A DNA stretch of 64,000 bases. It comes from Allacma fusca. Lineage: Eukaryota > Arthropoda > Collembola > Symphypleona > Sminthuridae. The position numbers and the translations under genes are program-made. The stretch covers positions 28,024,001 through 28,088,000 of the forward strand of contig OX359246.1 in NCBI GenBank assembly GCA_947179485.1. The letters are read 5' to 3'. The notes beneath the pieces were generated by a model. That model was not told the origin of the DNA. It did not search any database and saw only the letters and a program-made list of their open reading frames with translations. Of the stretch, positions 1 through 10,499 are shown piece after piece; positions within the stretch are counted from its first letter, which is position 1, and each line of letters begins with the position of its first letter.

Positions 1-101
1 ATTATTTTAAAAAAGTAACATCTTTAACTGCCAGTCTTGTTAAGTAGCTGCTGTGATTGTTTGGTTCCATTTAGGTCACATAAGACAGTAAAAAAACTAA
101 A

Positions 102-1536
102 ATGAAAGTTAAGGAACTACAGTGTCATTCATGCCGTTTGGGTTACCTATACAGAGTTAAGTCTACCAGTACGATTGAACTACAAGTTCACGATTCCAAA
201 AGGTTTTGCAAACGTTGGGTAGTTATTTACTTGACAAGAAAGACTATTTGTAAAATTGAGAGCTCTGGTAATTTGAAAACCAGTAGCAGTCAGACCACGG
301 CGAACACCACGGAGAGTAACGCGTTGTCAAAATTAAAACAGATCTTTGACCGAGGGTTGTGGATAAAAACATATACTTCATTTTTGAATTACAAGTGTGA
401 ATTTTGCAACTCTGACAGTTTGGAAGAAGAAATTGTGGAGAGGCAGTTTCACCTCGACACATTTAGCGACTACAAGGAATTGTGTAAAGGAATTCCAGTA
501 TACGAGTTTGCACTGTTGGACAGGATTAGTCTTTGCGAAATTTGCTTTTCTACCTTTGTACTCCTGCCTAGTACTCGGACCAGTTCAGTTCAAACCGAAA
601 AATTCCGATTCGGTTCAGTTCAGTTCAGTTTGATTCATTATAAACACAGTTCAGTTCAGCTATTGAACTGAACTGAACAGTTCGATTCAGTATTTGAATC
701 GAACTGAACCGTATAATGCAAACTGCAGTTCAAACAGTTTGCAAACGGGCTCCTTGCTGGAAATGTCGACACCAACGTACATTTTTATCTGTCATTCCCA
801 TGTATAGTTAATTAACGAATAATCAACAGTTTTTTAATTACTTTATTATTTCAAAAATGTTCTTGTAATAGTTCTATGGGACATTGCTGTTGCCGGACCA
901 AACATGGGGCTAAAGAAGTTGCATTTCGCACTATTTTCTTTAAAACTTCAACAAGTACTTAAAATTCTGGTTCGATTACGGAGCTAAAAAAATAAAAAAA
1001 CAAATCCTAAGGAAAATGTAGATACTGAATTCGCCCAAAGATGTAATGCTAAAAGGAAGCAATGTATTACGGATTACTAAACGTTGATTCTGAAACAGCG
1101 CCATTCCAGTGTACATTACCATCATCAAGAGCATATCATTTGTGCATTCTCCAGTGCACTGATTGCTATGTTGAATGCGATTAGGAACAAGTTGAGAGCA
1201 AAAAAATCAGTTTTTTTCTGGGATTGACTCGGATAACTAAATTCGGAGCTTTATGTGTGTACACCCGCAATTATTCTTGTTTACCAAACACTGCGACTGA
1301 ATTGTTTGATTCGCCGATTCAGTTCAGTTCATCAGGTAAAATTGAACTGAACTGAACTGTTTTTGCTTGAACTGAACCGAAACCGAATTTTCGTTTCAGT
1401 TCAGTGCTAAAACTGAACTGAACTGCAAATTTTGAATCGAACTGAACTGTTCCGAGTACTACTCCTGCCAAATATCCCAGAGATTGTGAGTTCATTTAAA
1501 AATGTGATTCTGTCATCGCATCTTGTAGTGATATGA
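102..1536 (+). pseudogene. Unknown CxxC-rich protein gene, split by a hAT element
   Basis: The frame opens at ATG 102 and runs to about 568, where the hAT element at 569-1461 interrupts it. After removing the insertion and one copy of the 8-bp TSD, the same frame resumes at 1470 and ends with TGA at 1534-1536. That stop overlaps the integrase ATG at 1533 in an ATGA arrangement. The protein (about 180 residues without the insert) has cysteine pairs near its start (CHSC) and toward the end (CEFC, CEIC), so zinc binding is plausible. I do not recognise the family. Its position immediately before the integrase makes it an accessory gene of the Polinton. The insertion would truncate it. Confidence 0.5.
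569..1461. mobile_element. Non-autonomous hAT-type element (CAGTTCAG-rich family), copy 1
   Basis: The 893-bp element is bounded by the inverted ends TAGTACTCGG and CCGAGTACTA and by a perfect 8-bp TSD CTCCTGCC (561-568 and 1462-1469). Eight-bp TSDs are the hAT hallmark. Subterminal DNA at both ends is packed with CAGTTCAGTT or its complement. It has no transposase frame. It is related in sequence and size to the copy at 34047-34940 and to the relic at 62538-63045. Confidence 0.85.
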
Positions 1537-2873
1537 ACCCGGGTGAAGTTAGACGAAGCTATGTGAACCAGCGCTTGTCAGGATCATTTTCAGGTTTGAA
1601 TGGATTTTTGACCCAGCGTAAAAAGTGGACTGATAAACAAGCCGTGGAAACTGAATTGCAAAAAATCGAAAGTTATTCTTTACACAAGCCGATACGGCGG
1701 AAATTCCAGAGACGTAAAGTTCAAGTTGGGCTTCCTAATTCAACGTGGTGTGCCGATCTGAAAATTCTGTCAGACAAGTGGGTCCCCTTTAACAATTGTA
1801 ACACTTGCGTTCTAGTTTGCATTGATTTCTTGAGTAAATATGCGTATGCACGGACATTAAAATCGAAAAGCTCCGAGCATATGACACGAGCCTTCAAGTC
1901 AATTCTAAAGGAGGCTAGTCCTGTGAAGCCTGACTATCTCTGGACGGATGAAGATTTGTAATGATAACATTTGTCGCATTAAAACAATTTCGTATTTAAC
2001 CTTCAAAAATCGCGATTTTGCAAATACGCAAAAATTATACTGATTATCATATTTAATGTGCAGGAACGGAATTCCGGTCACGTACCTTTCAAACGATCCT
2101 TGACGAAAACGGGATTGTATGGTATGCCACATCCAGTCCCATCAAGTCCAGCCCAGTGTAACGCCTTATAAGGACACTTTTTACCCGTATTCAAAGGTAT
2201 TTAACACACCACAACACGCTTAAGTTTGATGGCAAACTGCAAGATTTTGTCACTACGTATAACAACACTGTGCATAGTAGCATTGATCGTACACCTGCCT
2301 CCGTCTCCCCAGAAAATAGCTTTGAAGTTTGGTGGCACGTCTATAGAAAATATATACAGGAGAAGGCTCTTCCTAGAAAGCCTCCAGCACTTCAATATGT
2401 GGACTTGGTTCGAACTGGAAAGCACACGATTCGTTTTAAAAAGAGTAAGATTATTATAATTATTACAGTAATTCATTTTGAAAATTCGTAAAACGATTTA
2501 TCTACGAAAAACAATAAATCCAAAGTATTAAATGAGGAATGTTTTATTCGTTCTAGGCTATTCAGAGAATTTTTCCCGTGAGGTGTTTCGAGTGAGTGCA
2601 GTAAACGAGACAGTTTCATATACATTTACGCTCACAACGCTGGAGAACGGAGAGCCGGTGGAGGGGAAATATTATTTTGAAGAATTATCAATGGTGGAGA
2701 ATCCCGAAAGAAAAAGGACACAAGTTAAACATACAGGAACTAATACCACAGGAACTCCATCGTCAAGTCTAAATTTCAATACTACAGAGCCCCTTTCAGC
2801 AGCAGCAGCAGGAACCCAAATCCATATGGGTAAGCCTGAGCAGCAAAATGAAAGACAGTTCGACCCCAAATAA
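1533..2873 (+). pseudogene. Polinton rve-family integrase with introns and inactivating lesions
   Basis: A DDE integrase would insert the element into host DNA. Exon 1 (from ATG 1533 to about 1953) holds the N-terminal part and the first catalytic Asp in WCADLK, followed by a typical IDFLSKY strand. Exon 2 (about 2063-2444) begins GTEF and includes the segment that normally holds the catalytic Glu; that codon is TAA at 2159-2161. Intron 2 (2445-2556) is a clean GT-AG intron ending in TTCTAG; exon 3 from 2557 carries the usual C-terminal beta-rich segment. The first intron lacks a GT at the position that would keep the frame (AT at 1954-1955). The stop codon and the donor change argue it is dead. 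Its end overlaps the next gene by 26 bp. Confidence 0.82.
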
Positions 2874-4382
2874 TTTGGTGGCATCATTTGGCACGAGTCC
2901 CATACTTTGCCCGCATACCGCCTACGCAGTCGGTCTTGTGAGTTTGCGGTACACGGTAAAGGACCCAAATGAAGAATTGCCTCTCGTCCCGGACAAACCT
3001 GATCCTTCGCCATCAAATCCCCTTCCAAATCTCATCTTCCCACACATCAAAGTGCCAACTTTGATGTTCAACTTGATGATGAAGAAATTCACCCATAAAA
3101 AGACGTCTGACGACATACTCGTTTTTCTTGGACGTTTCAACAAAGCTCTGGAAGATAAAAACATTGATGTGCGCTTCACTACTACCATAATTGATATTAA
3201 GCAGGACACTGAATTGCTAATTGAAGTTCATGTGGGTGAATTGGCTCCGGACCAGCATTTGACTTTTTTTCGCAGCAATTGGCCAAACTGTTTGGGTTTC
3301 AGCGAAGGCATTTTTATTTGGGATCCATGACAGCTAGGCAGACTTGCAAAGAAAGTACATTCAAAACATTAGTTCCCAACGGGTCGAATGTAGAATTGGA
3401 ACTTGTAACATTTCCAAGGGGAGAAGGCTCTCATGAAAATATTATTTTTGTTGACAATATTTATGAATCTCTCTATGCGTACATTTATAAACCCAAAGAG
3501 AATTTGGATGGTTTCGTATCCCACATAAATACAAAATTAGGGAAGAATGGACATGACTTGAAGTTCCTGTTACGGGACGACGGTAAAACGTTGATGGATT
3601 TTAAATCGTATGCAAACAAATCTGGCGAATCAGTAACGCTAGCTGCGGAAGTTGCTGAAATATTTGGATTTGACGAGACGAAATTCGCTGTGGGCATTCA
3701 TACAAGTGATCGTGTAGCAATCGAAGATGTCATGAAAAACTAAAGCACGGCAAAAATGTTTTTTTTACTTTGGTCTCTACAGTCGTCTGGTGTTTTTTTT
3801 ATGTACGAACCGGCTAGTCGCGACGCAGATGTTGTCATCGAAGGATTTAATTCAACTTTTAAAACCCAGAAATTCAATGAATTTGACATTACATTCAAGA
3901 TTGAGGGGGGTGAGTTATTTTTGCGGCATCTTCCGCCCCACATTACGATTTTCCTCCCTGCTACCCTAAACAATTTTTTGGGATCCCCGCAAAAACCAAG
4001 ATTTCAAGATGACATCCGTTTTATATTATCTAATGAAATAATTGTGGAGGAGATTTAAGAGAATATCAAGGATTATACTAATGGTTTTAACTCCCCCTTG
4101 CCTAATGCGTGGATTGCAAAACGCCTGCTTATATTGGCTGATTGTGTGGAGAACCAATATTTTAGTAACTTCCGGTTGAAATTGCTCCGTGACGTATACT
4201 TGGAGTCGGAAAACTATATTAAACCAACAACAATACCATTCGAGCCTGTAGTTTACCTTGGGCTGACAAGTGGCATACTGTCAAAATTGCGTGTTAAATT
4301 TGTGGACGACTTTCTGCGTGATAGTGAATTTAGTGCAGATTCGGAAACAGTTGTCTGTCTCCATTTCAGGCCAAAGTACTGA
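2848..4382 (+). pseudogene. Polinton structural-type protein gene (broken)
   Basis: This is a beta-rich protein of roughly 500 codons from the gene that usually accompanies the capsid gene in metazoan Polintons. It contains two blocks ending in LGF-like strings (LAKLFGF near 3285; VAEIFGF near 3655) and ends in a LHFR segment typical of that family. I infer a virion role from family context; no catalytic motif is visible. The frame shifts by one base at a run of seven Ts (3264-3270). The downstream frame is then interrupted by in-frame TAA codons at 3741-3743 and 4056-4058. All later segments stay in one frame, so this is one gene. It starts at ATG 2848, 26 bp inside the integrase tail. Confidence 0.6.
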
Positions 4383-4429
4383 GAGAAATAAATGAAGTTA
4401 TTTGCAAAGCCGGTCCATAAGCGTGTACA

Positions 4430-4801
4430 TTGTCACCTCCCAGTAGCAGCAGCAGCATCACAAACAACAGTTCCAATAACATTGATAGGGAGCATAATTT
4501 TCAAGTCGGTGGGAGATATACGGATACTGCCTTGATTGGTATGCCATCTTCGATGGGTGGTGGTGGTGGGACGGGACTCTCCACCGACTCTACTTCATAT
4601 TTAGTTCCTTTGACGCAGCCACGGAACCGGCAATCGACAGCAAGCCATCGACGCCGAAAGACCAACCAGACTGGAGGTAGAGTACGAAAGAGGAAATCAA
4701 CAGCAGTGTCTGCCGAAGACGAAAACGAAGGAGTGCAGGAAGTCGGAAGCAATAGTCAGTGCAAATTGGTGGTAGACGAAAGAGGCGTTCAAAGGGAGTA
4801 G
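4430..4801 (+). CDS. Small Ser/Gly-rich protein with basic stretch
   Basis: This frame of about 123 codons lies between the two structural genes. It has a Ser/Asn-rich start, a QVGG string and a GGGGGTG run near the middle, then a basic block (SHRRRKTNQTGGRVRKRKS). Polintons often carry a short Gly-rich and basic protein here, comparable in place to adenovirus core or cement proteins. No ATG is seen at the start of the open frame, so the real start could be upstream (ATG at 4392 in another frame) with a frameshift. Function is not established. Confidence 0.4.
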   Translation: MSPPSSSSSITNNSSNNIDREHNFQVGGRYTDTALIGMPSSMGGGGGTGLSTDSTSYLVPLTQPRNRQSTASHRRRKTNQTGGRVRKRKSTAVSAEDENEGVQEVGSNSQCKLVVDERGVQRE

Positions 4802-4869
4802 TTGGTAGAAGGTGTGCTGCAAAAAAATAAGTATAACCAAAGCAATAACGATTAATACATACGGCAGCG

Positions 4870-6016
4870 ATGGAGAGCACAATTTTTGACGATTCGCCCA
4901 CAGTGTACAGCGGTTCAACGGAATCCGTGTGTAGTGAGCTACTTCCTTTTCAAAATTATTCTACGGACGTTAGCACAATTAACAGCACTGATTATGTACC
5001 TTATTACCCAGTGGAATCGTACTCTGACAAATATCAACCACTTCAGTTTGTAATCAACGGAGATGGGCAAAGCTATTTTGATTTGGAAGGCAGTTTTTTA
5101 AAAACAAAAGCGAGGATTGTAAGGAGTGATGTAGGTGTGTGTGACACAACTGATTCAGTGTGCCCCAGCAATCTCTTCTGTGACAGCCTCTTTTCAAACG
5201 TGCAAATCTTTGTAAACAATGTACAAGTTTTTGACGCATTTAATAATTACCCTTTCCTTGCCTACTTCCACAAAGGTTTGTCTACGAGTCCAGAGGAGAA
5301 AAATGGAAAACTTCAAGATTCGTTTTTTATGCGGATAACAAGTTTAATGACTACAAAAGCTCCAACAGTGGTTACACGACAAGATACACTATTGTCAAAA
5401 ATTCGCAGCAGTTTGTTATTAGCGGGAATATCGCTGCTAATCTGTTTATGCAAAATAGATACTTGCCTGCTGGGTGCGAATTAAAAATAGTTCTGCGTAG
5501 GTCAAACCCAGAATTTTGCCTAGACTCCAAGACCAGGGTCTCGGGTTGCCCATATGTAGTTGTCCTGAACGAGGCTACGTTTTCATTTAGTCGCAAGGTA
5601 GTTTGCAAGGGAGTACTTGAGATGCACAGGAGATTGTTGAACGAGGGGAAAACAATGAAATTCCCTGTACCAAGCTTTGACCTTTAATGCATAAACATTG
5701 CGGCCGGACTGTCGTCCTACATCTCAGACTCTTTGATTCTCCCGCGAATTCCAAAATGTATTATTTTGGCTTTTGTCTCGACTTTAGCCTACCTGGGAAA
5801 GTTTTCAGCCAGTCCATTCAACTATGAGCACAAAAACATTGCGTCAATCTCATTCCAATGGAATAATGACACCCTTGAATCCAGGGAAATCGGCTTTGAG
5901 TTTCAAAAAGAGGAAAAGGGATGCACAGATATTACATTTGCTTTGCGATCGTTGAGGAGACCAGCTGCGTCTCCGATCGTTGGGAAGGACATTAAGTTGC
6001 AAAACTGGAGTAAAGG
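4870..6016 (+). pseudogene. Polinton jelly-roll capsid protein (F54H12.2-like family), broken
   Basis: This is the probable major capsid protein, which would self-assemble into an icosahedral shell. The N-terminal block from ATG 4870 shows the family pattern: a YFDLEGSFL strand, then a LFSNVQIFVNN strand with a conserved aromatic stretch. After a frameshift at a T6 run (5323-5328) the frame continues through FMQNRYLPAG and a segment ending in a lysine-proline turn. A TAA at 5685-5687 interrupts it, and the same frame continues with PRIPK and SPFNYEHKN, both strong family landmarks, until a GTAAAT donor at about 6016. The C-terminal part after that donor was not located with confidence. Two lesions make this a pseudogene unless the T-run shift is an assembly error. 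Confidence 0.75.
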
Positions 6017-6275
6017 TAAATATTTTTTATGCAAGTTGAGTAATACTGAACCCAGTCGGGTGTCCCCAGCGAACTACATTTTTGCTTTATTTTGTTTGTT
6101 CAAAATTGATGTAATTATTGAATTGTTTTCCTTTTTAACGGTTATGCGTTCACTTGTATCGAATTACTACCACTGTCATCGAATTTCCTTTCAATAAATA
6201 AAACTTGACAATGCAAGATTTCGCTGAGATTCTCACAGGCATTGGCTCAAAATACGACCGACTTAATGTATTTAC

Positions 6276-6935
6276 TTGGCCAATCTTGCATTGAAGTGGA
6301 AAAGAACAAAAACGTCACTCTTGAATAGTGATAGTTACAACAAGATGAATACCTCAAGTATAGAACGTGTTCTCAAGTCCCTGTACGATTCCCGAAACCT
6401 GGACATTCCCGTGTATGTGTGTGCAGCTGACAAAGTAAACGAAACATTGGAACTTGAGAATACGTCCTTGTCCTTTCCGAAGGCGTTGGTTATAAATACG
6501 TCAAGGCATTATGAGGCAGGTGCGAAGAATAATTTCATTTCATTGGACATACATACAAATATTTGGTTGCACCATAAGGCATATTAATTTATTCAGTGTA
6601 TGTTTTTATATTGTTTATCGGCGAGCACTGGATAGCTCTGTATATTTTTTCGTTTGAAAAATGCTACTACCTGGATTCGTTTGGGCAACCAATGGATACT
6701 TATAAATATGTGCAGCTTCCCTCCCATATAAAAATTGTTAAGGAAAATTGTAGAGTATTACAAAGTGGATCTAGTAATGCATGTGGGTATTATTGTGTGA
6801 CATTTCTGTATGGGTATCGTATGGGAATCTTTTGAGCAAAACCTCAACGCCTTAAGTGCTACTTAGAGACAATGATTACAACGTAAAATATTTTGTTAAA
6901 ACTTTCCCGGGTTTCAACTCTTGGCGTAATATACG
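6276..6935 (+). pseudogene. Adenain/Ulp1-type cysteine protease of the Polinton
   Basis: This maturation protease would cleave virion proteins. The N-terminal part (6276-6587) includes the family-like start MNTSSIERVLKSL and a VINTS strand. The catalytic half (6596-6835) has GEHWIALY (His at 6626), YLDSFG (Asp at 6674), a Gln before the nucleophile (QSGSS) and ACGYYC (Cys at 6782), so all catalytic residues remain. The halves lie in different frames. The junction between VINTSRHYEAG and GEHW may once have been an intron, since a GTGCGA donor follows GAGGCAG, but no AG acceptor fits. The last 30 codons shift frame near 6835. A further open stretch to 7108 is Ala/Val-rich and unassigned. Confidence 0.75.
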
Positions 6936-7110
6936 CGAATATAAGAACAGCAGCAGCATCAGCTGTTGGGGAAAATATAATCAAGGAAACAAGCCCAAGT
7001 GTCTGTGTGAATTTGGTAATAGCTACTCTTGTTTACAATAATATAACGTATGGCGAAATTAATGTTTTAAACGTACATTACGGGTCAAACCAATACATTT
7101 GGAAGTAATG

Positions 7111-7380
7111 GGGAGCATGCTCATAATTTAAGGAGCATTAGGGAGCATGCTCATAATTTAAGGAGCATTAGGGAGCATGCTCATAATTTAAGGAGCTTTA
7201 GGAAGCATGCTCATAATTTAAGAAGCATTAGGGAGCATGCTCATAATTTAAGGAGCATTAGGGAGCATGCTCATAATTTAAGAAGCATTAGGGAGCATGC
7301 TCATAATTTAAGGAGCATAAGGGAGCACGCTCATAATTTAAGGAGCATTAAGGAGCACGCTCATAATCTAAGGAGTATTT
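7111..7380 (+). repeat. Nine-copy 30-bp minisatellite containing GAGCATGCTC
   Basis: There are nine head-to-tail units of exactly 30 bp, each beginning GGGAGCATGCTC or a close variant and continuing ATAATTTAAGGAGCATTA. Each unit holds the 10-bp palindrome GAGCATGCTC; the last two units have GAGCACGCTC. Units differ by only one to three bases, so expansion was recent. It lies between the protease and ATPase genes. A related array with the same unit length is at 22,400-22,765. Confidence 0.9.
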
Positions 7381-7532
7381 TAATAATTTGTTTCATTGTA
7401 ATTAGTTTGTAAAGAAATAATAAATAAATCGCACATTTTTCCTATTTATATTCGACTGATTTATTTAATGACACTTAGTTCGTTTGTGTACGCATACAGG
7501 TTAACATTTAGGCAGTAAATCATTTCCCTCGA

Positions 7533-8186
7533 ATGGATTTTGAAAATGTAATCCCGTTCTGCATCCCAGTTCCATCAACTATTCAAATTCTTGGCCAACG
7601 TTTTACGGGCAAACGTCATACGATATTGAAATTAATTAGACGTCGAGACGAGATATTTACGGAGCGAATTGAAAAGGTTATATATTTGTGTGATTACATT
7701 CAAGAGGAATTTACGGATTTTCAGCTTAACGACCCAGACGTATCGTTTGTGAAAACTCTATCTGAGTCTCAGATTGTTGCAAAATCGTTTGTCGTGATTG
7801 ATGACCAGCTGTCTGCCTTGAAGAAACGCTGTGAACTTAACGAATTGATTAACAATCTGTTTACAAAAATAAGCCACCACATGAAAGTTTGTGTTGCAGT
7901 CATTTTGCAGCAGCCATTTGTACCGACTATACGAGAAGCAGTGCTCAATACGCAAATACTTTTATTGTTCCCATTTAACAGGGATAAACTTATAATCAGG
8001 TATATAGCAAATCAAGTATGTCCTGATAACAGTGCATTTATTAAGGCCGCATATGAGAGAGCGTTGAGCTCGCGAGATTTTGAATATTTGGTCTTAAATT
8101 TCCACCCATTGCATAGACGTTATAAACTTTTGGCTCGCAACAGTATATTTCTTGCAGATAATACAAAAGTATATAGACCAAAATAA
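7533..8186 (+). CDS. Polinton genome-packaging ATPase (A32/FtsK-HerA type)
   Basis: A 217-codon protein, close to the usual Polinton size, predicted to power DNA packaging into the capsid. The start at ATG 7533 gives the typical short leader before the Walker A region. Walker A reads GQRFTGKR at residues 21-28: the invariant Lys is kept but the Ser/Thr after it is Arg. Walker B is VVIDD near residues 87-91, followed by LFTKISHH and a VAVILQQ sensor strand, both family landmarks, and a C-terminal block ending YRPK. This is the only long Polinton gene here that is open from start to stop with no intron needed. Activity is doubtful because of the altered P-loop. Confidence 0.85.
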   Translation: MDFENVIPFCIPVPSTIQILGQRFTGKRHTILKLIRRRDEIFTERIEKVIYLCDYIQEEFTDFQLNDPDVSFVKTLSESQIVAKSFVVIDDQLSALKKRCELNELINNLFTKISHHMKVCVAVILQQPFVPTIREAVLNTQILLLFPFNRDKLIIRYIANQVCPDNSAFIKAAYERALSSRDFEYLVLNFHPLHRRYKLLARNSIFLADNTKVYRPK

Positions 8187-8209
8187 GTAGTTCGATTTCT
8201 TCAATTGTC

Positions 8210-8560
8210 ATGACCACTCAGACGAGATTAGAGTCAGAGTGCGAAAATTTATACACTCTGTTACAATCCCGCAGCCAAGAGTACAAGAACTTAATTGAGC
8301 GGTCATCTATTGAATCATTACTCGCATTGTGCGAATAATTTTGCAATCTGCATTTATTTTATTGTACTAAGCACATTACAGTTATTACCAAAAACGTACC
8401 AAAGCGGTTTCCAGAAAATTTTTGCAAACAATTGCATTCACTCTGCAGTAGTAACGGTAGTGGTGGTAGTGGTAGTCTGTGCAAAGAAAACGGACCAGGC
8501 CACATACGTCTCAAGAGAATTTTTAAAGCCGAAGAGCAACTAGTTAAATCTGTCCTGGCT
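8210..8560 (+). CDS. Small Polinton ORF(s) after the ATPase
   Basis: An ATG at 8210 opens a 42-codon frame ending TAA at 8336-8338, with the string LLALC near its end. Polintons commonly carry a small helical protein with such a string just after the ATPase, which continues into a basic, glycine-rich tail. Here an open stretch in another frame (about 8385-8585) carries a GSGGSGS linker and LKRIFK and could be that tail after a frameshift or intron. This is assigned by position and a short resemblance only. Confidence 0.35.
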
Positions 8561-8614
8561 GTCGTATTTCACTGCATAATACACACCAAGTGCCTGCTAC
8601 ATTTTCCTTGAACA

Positions 8615-9252
8615 ATGGAAGTAAACAGGTCACTGGCTCTAAACGTGTACAAAGTAATGCCACCTGAACTGTATTATAAACGTATGGATTGCTACAACAA
8701 GGACCAATTAAAAAAGAGGACTAAAGCGTCTTCGGCTGTGGGTGAAAAGAGTAAGCAAGATCCATTGTTGTTGGACGCTCACGAAGGACAACAGGAAGAA
8801 CATGTGCCTGTGGATAGCAGGAACGCATCATTCGTAGTGCCAGATAACATTGAACAAGACGGTGGTCGCAGTGGTATTGTTGGTGGTGGTGGGAAAGTTG
8901 ACTCCTAACGGGAACGCAAACACAAGATAAGTACACAAAGGGGGTGTAGGAACTGGCAATTCAACAGGAACACTCTCTCCCCCATTACTGTCCTGCACAC
9001 TCCGTAGCTGGAAGCAGAACAAACTCTCTGGGGGATAGAAACACATCTTTAGGGAGCTCAATAGCACAGTGGAAACCTATAGAACAGTCGTCACTCACTC
9101 AAACCAGAAAGAGAAAATCTCATCCAAGAAAAAGAAAACAACAACGACAATTACGCAAACCTATTGTTGCAAAGAGTGCCAAAAACTTGCCACGTGGTAA
9201 AATCAAACGTGCTCGTAGCAATTCTATTAAGAATTATAGGACAAAATGGTAG
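8615..9252 (+). CDS. Lys/Arg-rich basic protein, possible core/DNA-condensing protein
   Basis: The first block starts at ATG 8615 (MEVNRSLALN) and runs 98 codons, ending in a GGGG stretch with a stop at 8906-8908. A second open block, in a different frame, runs from about 8950 to TAG at 9250-9252 and ends in a strongly basic tail (for example RKRKSHPRKRKQQRQLRK). The two could be joined by an intron or separated by a frameshift; I see no clean GT-AG pair. Such tails in virus-like elements usually condense DNA, compare adenovirus core proteins, but this is inference from composition and position. Confidence 0.45.
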
Positions 9253-9331
9253 TGTGGTTCTACAATCACATCAGTTAAACTTTTTACCTTGACCCAAGCA
9301 ATTCTCAAGCACCATTAAATTTTATTTTGAA

Positions 9332-10036
9332 ATGTTCCAGCTAAAACTTGTTTGTGCATCTGTTCTCACCCTGTGTCAACCCGCATTGGGTCCTGTCATA
9401 ATTCCCCTGTTTCTATTGATCAAAATTCTGAAATCGTTCTTGCAAACAACTGGTCTGGTTCAGTGAATATTTCAGCGCAAGAACTACTATTGAAAAATGT
9501 GTTTACCAAGGCTGCTTCTATGGCAGTTAACAAAGCCATTTTTGAGATTATTGATGTTGAAAGGTCGCTTGGAAAATGTTTAAATGTGTGGCATTCTGGT
9601 TTGAAAAATAGCAACACCACCACCACCAACACCAACACCTCATCATCATCATCCCCATTTTCTGATAAATTAAATTTGACATTTCTTAAAAACATTTTTG
9701 CTGCTAAAAAAGTGATTGGTCCGATGGAATGTATTTAAGCCCGCCAGATATTACCACCGAATTCAATGGTTTATACGAATGTATTAAACTGACAGACAAA
9801 GGTACGTGTATTTGCGTTGCTGGAATAAATTAGGTCTGTAAAACATTGTTTGATAAATTTAATAGTTAATATTCCAATGCTTACAGTTTTATACGTGTTG
9901 TGTGGACTACTCTCAACTCAAGTAATTTTAAAATTGGCAAAGTATTTGAAAGACAGACTGCTTTGCATTTGAAACATTTTGCGGACTGTTGCATCTGCTG
10001 CTACAGGTGGAGTTTAATCTCCGAGCGACAACTATA
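9332..10036 (+). CDS. Unknown Polinton-region gene, hydrophobic N-terminus
   Basis: ATG 9332 opens a 44-codon frame with a hydrophobic, signal-like stretch (VIIPLFLLIKIL). An overlapping frame, 9352-9738, continues with QELLLKNVFTKAAS and a Thr/Asn/Ser-rich low-complexity stretch (9611-9655). A further block (about 9732-9801, PPDITTEFNGLYECIK) ends at a GTACGT donor. A possible exon starts after TTACAG near 9889 and has CCICC. I do not recognise the family. The pieces sit in different frames, so exon structure is uncertain. Confidence 0.3.
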
Positions 10037-10077
10037 ACACACGTGGACAGTATTATTGGTTTCCAATAATATTTGTA

Positions 10078-10480
10078 ATGGAGGGTGAACCACCACGCAC
10101 ATCTTCAACAGCTTCTAGTCCTCCATCCCCAAAACCTTCGTGTTTGGCAGCTACTATGGTCGCTGACAATGTTCCTTCCGCTGTCGCCACTGTTTACCCA
10201 ACACGAAACTATCCGGATGCTTACAAGCCCGAGGGAAAGTTTGTAAGTATATATATATATAAACATAGTTTAAACATGGTGTAGGGCAACTAATTAAATA
10301 TTGAATATGACCATTTTATTTTGTAAATGATTTATTTGAATTTTCAAGATTTTACGTTGCGGTATCCCTGGCTACCCTTTCCGCACGAGCCGGTGATCGA
10401 ACCTTATGATGCGCACGTCCACGCTCGTCGTTATTGTGCACCGTGCGAGCTATATTTTATAAAAATTGATGAGCATTAGT
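10078..10480 (+). CDS. Pro/Ser-rich leader exon(s) before PolB
   Basis: ATG 10078 opens a Ser/Pro-rich frame that reaches a strong donor, GTAAGT at 10242, after the string YKPEGKF. An acceptor-like TTTTCAAG lies at 10342-10349, followed by an open stretch with YPWLPFPHEPV and CAPC, ending TAG at 10477-10479. The exact splice phase does not resolve cleanly: three readings are possible. It may be the 5' part of the polymerase gene or a separate small gene. Confidence 0.35.
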
Positions 10481-10499
10481 GCCCACATACAAATAGCCA

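Noticed and set aside
3264..5328. Programmed ribosomal frameshifting in the two structural genes
   Set aside because: The T runs lack a consistent slippery heptamer plus downstream structure, and both genes also carry in-frame stops; indel or assembly error is simpler.
7111..7380. CRISPR-like direct repeats
   Set aside because: The units are contiguous 30-mers without unique spacers, and the DNA is eukaryotic; this is a minisatellite.
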